Assembly: GCA_021443605.1 (NCBI GenBank)
Contig: JABUTQ010000042.1
Coordinates: forward strand, 1 to 37,005
Direction of reading: 5' to 3'
Source of the DNA: Bacteroidales bacterium
GTDB taxonomy: Bacteria > Bacteroidota > Bacteroidia > Bacteroidales > UBA932
DNA: 37,005 nucleotides
The notes beneath the pieces were generated by a model. That model worked only from the letters and a program-made list of their open reading frames with translations. It searched no databases and was not told the origin of the DNA. Shown here one piece after another: positions 8,876 through 17,721 of this stretch; position 1 is the stretch's first letter, and every line of letters starts with the position of its first letter. The translations under genes were made by a program, and so were the position numbers.

Positions 8876-9772
8876 CTATTTCTTCTTGTTGGATACCGGA
8901 CGTTGCACGGGCTTAGGCTCCAGCACGGCCGGTTTCTTGTATTTATAGCTGAGAATCAATATGGTAAGGCCGGCCAAGATAAACGGCACACTGAGCAGTT
9001 GCCCCATATTGAGTGTCATTCCCGATTCGAAACTCACCTGGTCGTTCTTGATGAACTCAATGAGGAATCTCATTCCGAAAAGGACCATCAGGAATACACC
9101 GAAGAGCCATCCTCGGTAAATCTTGTCGCTCTTGTGGTTGTAAATCCAAAGCAGCACCAAGCCGAGAATCAAATAACTGAGGGCCTCGTAGAGCTGTGTG
9201 GGGTGGCAGGCAACCCCTTCGGGGGGGAATACGTCCGGCCCGTAGGTTGTAATCCATTCATACGACTTGGGGAATTTGAAACCCCACGGAAGGGTGGTGG
9301 CACCTCCGAAAATTTCGGAGTTGAAAAGGTTGCCCAGGCGGATGCAGCACCCGGCGAAGCTCACAACTATTGCGATTCTGTCGAATACCCACATTGTATC
9401 AAAGCCGTGTTTCTTGCCGTATTTGTGGGCGTAAATTATTACACATAAAATAACCCCTATCGCTCCGCCGTGGCTTGCAAGACCACCTTTCCAGACCTTG
9501 AAAATCTCCACAGGATGAGACAGATAGTATCCCGGCTCATAAAACAGGCAGTGGCCGAGGCGTGCCCCCACCACCGTTCCCAAAAGGAGGAGATAGAGCA
9601 GCGGGTCCAGCAACTCCGTGGAAACCCCTTCTCGTTTGTAGAATTTCATAAATAGATAATAACCCAAGGGGAATCCGGCGATAAACAGAAGGGAGTAATA
9701 TCTTATTGAAACAGGCCCAATCTGAAGCAAAATTGGATCCACGTTCCATGTAACTGTCAGAAAATCAAACAT
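8876..9772 (-). CDS. lgt: Prolipoprotein diacylglyceryl transferase
   Basis: GLASHGGAIGV, CCIRLGNLFNSEIFG, CHPTQLYEALSYL. Start set at MFDFLTVTWNVDPILLQ. Confidence 0.95.
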   Translation of the reverse strand: MFDFLTVTWNVDPILLQIGPVSIRYYSLLFIAGFPLGYYLFMKFYKREGVSTELLDPLLYLLLLGTVVGARLGHCLFYEPGYYLSHPVEIFKVWKGGLASHGGAIGVILCVIIYAHKYGKKHGFDTMWVFDRIAIVVSFAGCCIRLGNLFNSEIFGGATTLPWGFKFPKSYEWITTYGPDVFPPEGVACHPTQLYEALSYLILGLVLLWIYNHKSDKIYRGWLFGVFLMVLFGMRFLIEFIKNDQVSFESGMTLNMGQLLSVPFILAGLTILILSYKYKKPAVLEPKPVQRPVSNKKK

Positions 9773-9820
9773 AAAAAATCTTGTTGGTAAAAGTTGACAC
9801 AAAAATAATCTAAAAAATCG

Positions 9821-9828
9821 TAACTTTG
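9821..9828 (+). promoter_or_regulatory. Bacteroidetes-type -7 box (TAACTTTG) upstream of the methyltransferase gene
   Basis: Exact TAnnTTTG match 21 nt before the ATG at 9850. Confidence 0.5.
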
Positions 9829-9849
9829 TAAAATTGACACCAAAAAGTA

Positions 9850-10782
9850 ATGACTATAGAATACCCATCTCCATCGTGGAGAGACTACGAGTTGATTGAT
9901 TCCGGCAACGGGCAGAAACTGGAGCGTTTCGGCCAGTATATTATGATTCGCCCTGAGCCTAAGGCATTGTGGAACAGCTCTTTGAGTGCTGATGAATGGC
10001 ATCGCAGGGCACATACCGAGTTTAAGGCCGGCGCAGGTTTCTCCAAAGCCGGCAAAGAGGACAGCGGCACATGGAATATGCTCCGCAAGATGCAGGAACA
10101 GTGGCTTGTAGGCTATCAGGGGCGTAGTGAAGACGGAAGCGACGGACTCGATTTCAAGCTCCGGCTCGGGCTCACCTCTTTCAAGCACGTGGGGGTGTTC
10201 CCGGAACAGGCTCCCAATTGGGATTTTATCTATCGCAATGTGTTAAAAATCAAACAGAAACAAGCAGAGAAGCCGAAGGTGCTCAATCTGTTTGCATATA
10301 CCGGTGCGGCATCGCTCGCCGCCTGCGCCGCAGGGGCAGAAGTCACCCACTTGGATTCTGTGAAACAGGTGGTTACGTGGGCGAGGGGGAATATGGAATA
10401 CAGCCGGCTCGACAATATTCGCTGGATTATAGAAGATGCGATGAAGTTTGCAAAGCGGGAGGCACGCCGCGGCAATCTCTACCAGGGGCTTATTCTGGAT
10501 CCGCCCGCATACGGCCATGGCCCCGATGGCGAGAAATGGAAACTGGATGAATGCCTTTTCGAGTTGCTCCGCTCCTGTGCCGAAATTCTCGCCCCGCAGA
10601 ACAGTTTTATGGTGCTGAATCTCTATTCCAACGGCTACTCGGCTGTCCTTGCGGACACTCTCGTAAAATGCGCTTTCGGTTCGAGAATCTCCAAAGCAGA
10701 CATATCTTACGGAGAACTTGTGCTCAAAGACAGCTTCGGCAAGGCGTTGCCGCTGAGTGTCTTTGCAAGATTGATATTCTGA
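9850..10782 (+). CDS. Class I SAM-dependent (RlmI-like) rRNA methyltransferase
   Basis: VLNLFAYTGAASLAACAAGAEVTHLDSVKQVVTWARGN and LILDPPAYGHG. Confidence 0.85.
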   Translation: MTIEYPSPSWRDYELIDSGNGQKLERFGQYIMIRPEPKALWNSSLSADEWHRRAHTEFKAGAGFSKAGKEDSGTWNMLRKMQEQWLVGYQGRSEDGSDGLDFKLRLGLTSFKHVGVFPEQAPNWDFIYRNVLKIKQKQAEKPKVLNLFAYTGAASLAACAAGAEVTHLDSVKQVVTWARGNMEYSRLDNIRWIIEDAMKFAKREARRGNLYQGLILDPPAYGHGPDGEKWKLDECLFELLRSCAEILAPQNSFMVLNLYSNGYSAVLADTLVKCAFGSRISKADISYGELVLKDSFGKALPLSVFARLIF

Positions 10783-10800
10783 TTATCAATAAGTTGAATA

Positions 10801-11810
10801 TGGAAAAACTTCTTGGAAAAAATCTTGCGGACCTCCGGCAGATAGTGCTTGAAGAGGGGCTCCCGAAATTTGCCGCCGGGCAGATTGCGCAATGGCTCTA
10901 TGTCAAAAAGGTAAGTACGATAGACCAGATGACCAACCTTTCCAAGCAGGCAAGGGAAAAACTATCCGAAAAATATGGAATCGGCCATATTGCCCCTTGC
11001 GAGGTAATTTGTTCGGCAGACGGCACCAAGAAATATGCTTTCCCCGCCGCAGATGGGAAGAACATAGAGGCGGTAATGATTCCGGACGGAGACAGGAGCA
11101 CTTTGTGTGTATCGTCACAGGTGGGGTGCAAGATGGGATGCGTTTTCTGTATGACGGGCAGGCAGGGGTTCCACGGCAATTTGAGCGCGGCGGAAATCAT
11201 TTCGCAGTTTTTGAACGTAGAAGAATCGGACTCCCTTACCAACACCGTTTTTATGGGGATGGGGGAGCCTCTCGACAATTGGGAAAATGTAAAGAGGGCG
11301 ATTGAGATTCTCACCGCAGATTGGGGGTTTGGCTGGAGTCCTAAGCGTATAACTCTCTCATCCATAGGTGTTATACCCAAGTTGAAAGAGTTTTTGGATC
11401 AGACCAGATGCCATCTTGCAATCAGCATACACACTCCGTTTCCGGAGCAGAGGGGAGAGCTTATGCCAATCCAAAGACGGTACAATATAGAAGATGTCGT
11501 GAATCTTATAAAGCAATACGATTTCACCGGCCAGCGCCGCGTGAGCTTCGAATACACGATGTTTGCCGGAGTGAACGATAGTAAACGGCACGCCGACGCC
11601 CTCGTGATGCTCTTGAAGGGGCTTGAATGCAGGATTAATCTCATCCGTTTTCACGAGATTCCCGACAGCCCCCTCAGATGTGCTCCCACGCCTGTCATGG
11701 AGGCGTTCAGAGACCGTTTGAACAGGGGAGGCATCACCACTACGATAAGGGCTTCCCGCGGCGAGGACATCCTCGCAGCCTGCGGTATGCTTGCCGGCAA
11801 AAAATATTAA
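10801..11810 (+). CDS. rlmN: 23S rRNA (adenine-2503-C2)-methyltransferase
   Basis: VSSQVGCKMGCVFCMTGRQGF, VFMGMGEPLDNW, RITLSSIGVIPKL. ORF-track start at 10551 is too early; ATG at 10801 gives MEKLLGKNLADLRQIV. Confidence 0.95.
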
Positions 11811-12014
11811 TTGAGGCATTTTTCAAACAAAATTCACTAACTTTGCGCAAGGAAGGTAGGCGATACCACATTTTTATGGAGAATCATAGTAACTCTTTTT
11901 TGCCCCTTTCAAGTTTGCATTAATTTGAATATTGCCCAGTTTCTTGTTTTTTTGGCTTTTTAAAAGCTGGCTATGGGGCAAGAAGATAGAAAACGATAAT
12001 AAGCGTGAGACAAT

Positions 12015-13301
12015 ATGAAACTTCTTACAATCAAAAATATTGGCCCAATTGACCATGTAGAACTGAACATGAAGCGAGTAAACGTAATTATGGGTCCTCA
12101 GAGTGCAGGTAAAAGCTGCATCTTGAAGATTGCCTGCTTTTGTGCATGGGCAGAAAAGCGCATCCAACTTGAGCAGGACAAAAATGGATTCTCTGATTAC
12201 GAATTCTTGAAGGAGAACCTCATTGTGTTCCATAAATTGGACGGATTTATCCGCGAAGGCAGTATGTTCTCTTACAAGACGAATCATATGTCTTTTACAA
12301 TAGATTTTGACAAGAAAGATGGCGAGATGTTCTCTATGGCGTTTAATAAAAATGGGCATTGGGAATATCGAAGAAGTCGTGTGGCGTATATCCCTGCAGA
12401 GCGAAATATAGTGGCTGTTATTCCAAATTGGTTTGAAGTAAGTCTTGGCAATACAAATCTCAAGAGCTTTGTGTCGGATTGGAATATGACACGAGGTCTG
12501 TCCAATACGAGTCAAGAGTTGTCCGTATTGAATCTTGGCATTCGGTATTACTATGATGCAGACAAGAAACAGGACATGGTTCGTATGGCAAATGGCAATC
12601 CTTTGAACTTTGCTGATGCTTCGAGTGGTGTTCAATCAGTAATACCAATGTGGGTATATCTTGATTACCTTTTCCACAAGCAATATCAAGGACAAAATCT
12701 AAATAAACTGTCAATAGACGCAGACAACGAGAATATTCTTCAACACATTTATAACAAGAAGTATAAACCGGGTTTGGCCAAACGCATAGGAGACAACCAA
12801 GCATATATTGGCAAAATAGGAATGGGTAAATTGGCTTTTGCCAACGAAGATGAGTATAAAGAGTGTAAGTCATTGTTCAACTCATTCACGCAAACTGCTT
12901 ATTCAGACATCTATCTTGAAGAGCCGGAGCAGAACCTGTTTCCTGTGACTCAAGTGAATCTTATAGAGACACTTATGTCTGAGATGAAGCTGCATAACGA
13001 TTCCATTTTCATCGCAACTCATAGTCCTTTTATTCTCTATGCATTGAACAATTGCATGCTTGGCTATTTGGTAAAAGACAAAATAGAGCCCGGCTCTCCG
13101 CTGTTCGAAAAAAAAGATTGTTGGGTCAATCCAAAGGACGTTGCAGTTTGGGAAATTCGTGACGGTGCACTTTCGTCAGAAATTGATAAAAAATCTCTGA
13201 CAATTCAAGATAAGAGCGGGTTGATTAGAAGCAACTATTTTGATAGGGTCATGAAGCAGGTAATGGCGGACTTTACAAACTATATTGCCTATTATGACTA
13301 A
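12015..13301 (+). CDS. OLD/AAA15-like ABC-type ATPase, no TOPRIM seen
   Basis: Walker A GPQSAGKS (12093-12116), RVAYIPAERN, degenerate ABC signature DASSGVQS, Walker B DIYLEEPEQNLFP, H-loop FIATHSPFIL. Confidence 0.88.
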   Translation: MKLLTIKNIGPIDHVELNMKRVNVIMGPQSAGKSCILKIACFCAWAEKRIQLEQDKNGFSDYEFLKENLIVFHKLDGFIREGSMFSYKTNHMSFTIDFDKKDGEMFSMAFNKNGHWEYRRSRVAYIPAERNIVAVIPNWFEVSLGNTNLKSFVSDWNMTRGLSNTSQELSVLNLGIRYYYDADKKQDMVRMANGNPLNFADASSGVQSVIPMWVYLDYLFHKQYQGQNLNKLSIDADNENILQHIYNKKYKPGLAKRIGDNQAYIGKIGMGKLAFANEDEYKECKSLFNSFTQTAYSDIYLEEPEQNLFPVTQVNLIETLMSEMKLHNDSIFIATHSPFILYALNNCMLGYLVKDKIEPGSPLFEKKDCWVNPKDVAVWEIRDGALSSEIDKKSLTIQDKSGLIRSNYFDRVMKQVMADFTNYIAYYD

Positions 13302-13890
13302 ACTGGAGCAGACATTTTTAAAAGCGAAGACCTATACCGGTGATGTGTGGGTGGCTGATTATACCCTTCAAACACAAAACCTGCCAAAGGAAGAGCGTAA
13401 AGGTGTTGTCATTTCCGAAGCTGAGCTGGCAGATATCAGCTGTTTCCGTCTGCACAATGACTCAAATATCGAAATTTTAGGTGTAAACTTCGAGGAGCAT
13501 AAAAACTTTTTCCCTGAAGGATATGGAAGTTGTGAATGTCTATTCAAAGTTAAAGATGTGAACCGAGGGGGCTGGCTGCTTCTATGCGAACTTAAGTATG
13601 GAAAGGACGAATTACCTAATAATATCACCAATGCGGATAAGGCATTTGGCCAACTGTATGACACATGGAACCTTCTGAAGGATAGAAGAGTGTTTGCTGT
13701 AAGAAAATGCAAATCATACCTAAATATCAGTATGCCCAAACATGGAAATGAAACTCCGTTTGATTCGTATCTGAGCCTGCAAGATGAGAAGCTGGAGTGG
13801 TTGCAGCAGTACAGGATTAAATTGATGGGTGTGAATAACGTGCTGATAATCAATGAGGGGATTTTACAAGTTCCGAATGTTACAATATGA
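13294..13890 (+). CDS. Uncharacterised putative PD-(D/E)XK-like protein coupled to the ATPase
   Basis: ATG overlaps the ATPase stop (ATGACTAA). CECLFKVKDVNRGGWLLLCELKYGKDELPNN has an acidic residue, then an ExK on a hydrophobic strand, followed by the helix ADKAFGQLYDTWNLL. Confidence 0.6.
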   Translation: MTKLEQTFLKAKTYTGDVWVADYTLQTQNLPKEERKGVVISEAELADISCFRLHNDSNIEILGVNFEEHKNFFPEGYGSCECLFKVKDVNRGGWLLLCELKYGKDELPNNITNADKAFGQLYDTWNLLKDRRVFAVRKCKSYLNISMPKHGNETPFDSYLSLQDEKLEWLQQYRIKLMGVNNVLIINEGILQVPNVTI

Positions 13891-13930
13891 TATTTGTGAT
13901 ACACCTATCCTGAATAGAAAAAAAATATCC

Positions 13931-13938
13931 TAACTTTG
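13931..13938 (+). promoter_or_regulatory. Bacteroidetes-type -7 box (TAACTTTG) upstream of the patatin gene
   Basis: Exact TAnnTTTG match, but only 5 nt before the annotated ATG, so the start or the box may be off. Confidence 0.35.
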
Positions 13939-13943
13939 CAGAT

Positions 13944-16175
13944 ATGGGAAAGAAGATTGCTATAATGCTTTTGGCAGCGCTTGTGTCACTGCCGCTTTTG
14001 GCACAGCGCCCCAAGGTCGGGGTTGTCCTTTCCGGTGGAGGAGCCAAGGGATCGGCACACGTTGGAGTTCTCAAGTATCTGGAAGAGAATAATATACCTA
14101 TAGACTACATTGCCGGTACGAGTATGGGGGCTATCATTGGAGGTCTCTATGCGATAGGTTATTCCGCAGACGACCTCGAGCAGATGATTAATTCCCAGGA
14201 CTGGCCCTTCGTGATGAGTGGTCAGGTGAATCGAGACAACATCACCTACGAAAACAGAGAATACCAGGACAGGGTGCTGCTCAGCGTCCCTTTCGGAATC
14301 CATCCCATAAAAGACTTCTCGGCAGGCATTGAATCTTCAATCCTCCCGATGGGGCTTATCGGAGACCAGCATATCACAAATCTTTTTTCAAAATACACGG
14401 TGGGTTATCAGGATTCACTGGATTTCAACAAGATGCCCATTCCGTATGCGTGCGTGGCAGTTGATCTAGACACCAAACAGGAAGTGGTGTTCCACAGCGG
14501 CGTTCTGGCAAAGGCAATGAGGGCGTCAATGTCCATCCCCGGAGTTTTTGCCCCCGTGAGGATGGGAGAAGACGTGTTTGTGGATGGCGGTGTGAAGAAC
14601 AATTTCCCCGTGGATGTGGCCAAGGAGATGGGGGCGGATATCATCATCGGAAGCCTTCTGGGGTATGAAGATCCACACGAGAAGGCTACTTACAACACGC
14701 CTCTCGATGTCGCGTCCAAGATGTTGGATATGATTACCGGACAGAAGATTGAAGAAGGGGTGGCGGTGACGGACATTCTCATATCCCCCTCGGTTGTCGG
14801 ATACAATGCCCTCAGTTTCGACTCGGAATCGCTTAAAGTATTGATGCAGAACGGATACGATGCCGCTGTAAGGAAAAAGACGGAGATTGAGGAGTTGAAA
14901 AAATACCTTGACAAATGGGACGGTCCCCTTACCGCTGCCAAGACATACAAGAAGGCGCTCAAGCCTCAGGATACCATTGAAATAGCTGCGCTTGTCGTCA
15001 GAGGTATCCCCAAAGATGACATCAGATGGCTTCTGGACGATACCAAAATAGCCCCGGGCGTAAGGACAACCATAGACAATATCGACAACGCGATAGACGA
15101 TTTGTATGCCACCGAGGCATTCACCTCCATCAATTATTCACTTGTCGGAAAGGAATCTCCGTTCAATCTTGAATTGGAATTCAATCCCGCTCCCAAGAAC
15201 GTTGCAGGTCTCGGGGCAAGGTTCGATACCCAGGAGATAGCATCTCTTCTCTTCGATTTCAGGTTCAATCACAAGAAGTTATACGGTTCAAGATATTTCT
15301 TGCAAGCCAAGTTGCACAACAATTTCTACGTGAATGCCGGATATACTTATGCATTCAAGTCCAGATTCGAGGTTGGGGCATCGGCCGGTATCAAGCGCCA
15401 TTATTTCAATATGATGGACATTGACAAGGAGGTTGGAAACGTTTCGTATCTACACTACTTCGGCAAGGTGAACCTCAGTACCAGCAGGCTGAAAAAAGTG
15501 AAGATAAATGCCGGTGGAAGAATCGACATTTACACTTATCGAAACAGTTTCCCGATTATATCATATTCAGATATTTATGACTACGATAACAGGAGCAATA
15601 TCTTCCCCGGCGTGTATTTTTCTTTGGACTTCGATAATACAGACAGCCCCGCCATTCCTAATAGAGGAGTGTCATTAAATTGGACGTCAAGGCTTTACAA
15701 GCCTGTGGCGGTTGCAGACAAATCGTGGTTCTCACTACACAACCTTTCCTTCAGTGCCGCCTGGACTCCTTGTGAATATGTCACGGTCCTTCCTTTTGTG
15801 AATGCCCGTCTGGTGCTTGGCAAGAATCCTCCGGTAATCGCCGCGAATGTGGTTGGCGGGTATCAGAGCGGAAAATTCATGTCCCAGCAACTGCCGTTCT
15901 ACGGCATTCTCAATCCCATTATCGTCGGGAAGTTCTTGGCTATTGGAGGTCTTGACTTACGCGGCAATATCGGACAGGCGCATCACGTTTATCTTGGCGG
16001 AAACTACGCATTCCAGGGAAATGACGTCAAGTCGGTTTTGGAGCAAGACAACTTCTGGGGTGTGCGATTGGGTTATACCTTCAATTCAAAGGCGGGCCCG
16101 CTTTCGTTCAATGTCCATTATTCCGATTTCACAAGAAAGGTCGGGGTATATATCAGTCTCGGTTATAATTTCTAA
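13944..16175 (+). CDS. Patatin-like phospholipase fused to POTRA and Omp85-type beta barrel (PlpD-like)
   Basis: Signal peptide, VGVVLSGGGAKGSAHVGVLKYLEE, GTSMG (GxSxG), DGGVKNNFPV catalytic Asp, POTRA-like region, barrel strands ending VGVYISLGYNF. Confidence 0.92.
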   Translation: MGKKIAIMLLAALVSLPLLAQRPKVGVVLSGGGAKGSAHVGVLKYLEENNIPIDYIAGTSMGAIIGGLYAIGYSADDLEQMINSQDWPFVMSGQVNRDNITYENREYQDRVLLSVPFGIHPIKDFSAGIESSILPMGLIGDQHITNLFSKYTVGYQDSLDFNKMPIPYACVAVDLDTKQEVVFHSGVLAKAMRASMSIPGVFAPVRMGEDVFVDGGVKNNFPVDVAKEMGADIIIGSLLGYEDPHEKATYNTPLDVASKMLDMITGQKIEEGVAVTDILISPSVVGYNALSFDSESLKVLMQNGYDAAVRKKTEIEELKKYLDKWDGPLTAAKTYKKALKPQDTIEIAALVVRGIPKDDIRWLLDDTKIAPGVRTTIDNIDNAIDDLYATEAFTSINYSLVGKESPFNLELEFNPAPKNVAGLGARFDTQEIASLLFDFRFNHKKLYGSRYFLQAKLHNNFYVNAGYTYAFKSRFEVGASAGIKRHYFNMMDIDKEVGNVSYLHYFGKVNLSTSRLKKVKINAGGRIDIYTYRNSFPIISYSDIYDYDNRSNIFPGVYFSLDFDNTDSPAIPNRGVSLNWTSRLYKPVAVADKSWFSLHNLSFSAAWTPCEYVTVLPFVNARLVLGKNPPVIAANVVGGYQSGKFMSQQLPFYGILNPIIVGKFLAIGGLDLRGNIGQAHHVYLGGNYAFQGNDVKSVLEQDNFWGVRLGYTFNSKAGPLSFNVHYSDFTRKVGVYISLGYNF

Positions 16176-16180
16176 CGGCT

Positions 16181-16654
16181 ATGGAAACAGAAGATATTTT
16201 AAACAGGATGAGAAAGTACTGCAGCAAGAAAGAGTGCTGCAAAGTGGATGTCTATAAGAAGATTATGGACATTGCTCTCAAAGAGAACATTGATATCGAT
16301 CCCGATGAAATTATTGAAAAACTGTGCAGGGAGAGATATATAGACGAGATGCGCTATGCAAAGGCTTTTGCCCACGACAAGAGCGTGTTGCAGGGGTGGG
16401 GCGATATGAAGATAAAATACCAGCTCCGCCAGAAAGGCATCGACCCTGACATCATAATGTCTGCCGTTGAGGTGATAGACCACGATGCCTCGAAGGCAAA
16501 GATGAAAAGTTTGCTGGAGGCGTATTACAACAGGCTTTCCGGCGAAGAGGACGAGAAGTTCATGAAGCTTCTCCGCTTCGGAATAAGAAGAGGTTTTATT
16601 TTTGGACAAATCAAATCGGTATATGATAGTATCAGATCAAATAAAAGAGATTAA
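16181..16654 (+). CDS. recX: Regulatory protein RecX
   Basis: YIDEMRYAKAFAHDKSVLQGWGDMKIKYQLRQKGID is the RecX core pattern. Confidence 0.88.
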   Translation: METEDILNRMRKYCSKKECCKVDVYKKIMDIALKENIDIDPDEIIEKLCRERYIDEMRYAKAFAHDKSVLQGWGDMKIKYQLRQKGIDPDIIMSAVEVIDHDASKAKMKSLLEAYYNRLSGEEDEKFMKLLRFGIRRGFIFGQIKSVYDSIRSNKRD

Positions 16655-17703
16655 ACAGCGGATAGAGACGTTGGGGAGGTGTCTTTGACATCGCTTCGAA
16701 GAGAGAAGAATTAGCGACAAGAGAAGAGAAAACGCTTGCCCCCGGCTTTTGGGACGACCCCAAAAAAGCGGAGGCAGAGCTCAAGGAGATAGCCGGCATC
16801 AAATTTTGGGTATCTTCGTATAATTCTGCAACAGAAGCACTTGCGGATTTGGAAACCTTGATGGATTTTGGTGCGGAGGCCGAAGCCGATGCAGAAAAGG
16901 CATACGCAGACCTCTGTGCAAAAGTGGAATCGGTGGAGCTTCGCAATATGCTCGGTGAAGAGGGTGACAGTCTTGGAGCTTTGCTCAAGATAAATTCCGG
17001 AGCAGGTGGCACGGAGAGCAACGACTGGTCGGCAATGCTTATGCGAATGTATCTCCGTTGGGCGGAGCGAAACGGCTACAAGACCACCATCAGCGATATT
17101 CTGGACGGCGACGAGGCGGGTATAAAATCGGTTACGATAGAGATTGAGGGCGATTATGCTTTCGGGTATCTGAAAGCTGAGAGCGGCGTGCACCGTCTTG
17201 TGCGCATCTCCCCGTTTAACGCGCAGGGGAAGAGGCAGACGACTTTCTCTTCCGTATTCGTCTATCCTTTGGTGGATGATACCATCGAAATAGAGATAAA
17301 TCCGGCGGATCTCGAGTGGGATACATACCGTTCGAGCGGTGCCGGCGGGCAGAACGTCAACAAAGTGGAGACCGGAGTGCGCGTGCGCCATATCCCTACA
17401 GGAATCGTGGTGGAGAATACAGAGACTCGTTCGCAGCTCGACAACCGACAGAATGCGTTGCGCATATTGAAATCCCATCTCTACGACCTCGAGCTCAAAA
17501 AGCGTCAGGCGAAGCAGGCGGAACTCGAGGGGCAGAAGAAAAAAATAGAGTGGGGGAGTCAGATTCGCAGTTACGTGCTCCATCCTTACAAGATGGTGAA
17601 GGATTTGCGCACCGGATATGAAACGTCTGACACTCAGGGAGTTCTCGATGGCGATATCAATGAGTTTATGAAAGTTTATCTAATGGAAAACAGTAAGAAT
17701 TAA
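16623..17703 (+). CDS. prfB: Peptide chain release factor 2, with programmed +1 frameshift at CTT TGA C (16683-16689)
   Basis: MIVSDQIKEIKQRIETLGRCL then in-frame TGA (16686-16688). A +1 shift reads DIASKREELATREEKTLAPGFWDDPKKAEAEL... through GAGGTESNDW and SGAGGQNVNKVETGVRVRH (GGQ). SD-like GGGGAGG just upstream of CTTTGAC. Confidence 0.95.
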
Positions 17704-17721
17704 CAAATACAAATCAATATT

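Noticed and set aside
11874-12635. 253-aa - strand ORF covering the ATPase leader and 5' half
   Set aside because: Overlaps the motif-rich ATPase; the predicted protein has no recognisable features.
12015-13301. ATPase as a stand-alone OLD nuclease
   Set aside because: No C-terminal TOPRIM-like DxD/E motifs after the H-loop; the protein ends ~90 aa later.
16711-17583. 290-aa - strand ORF opposite prfB
   Set aside because: Shadow ORF; prfB on + is unambiguous.
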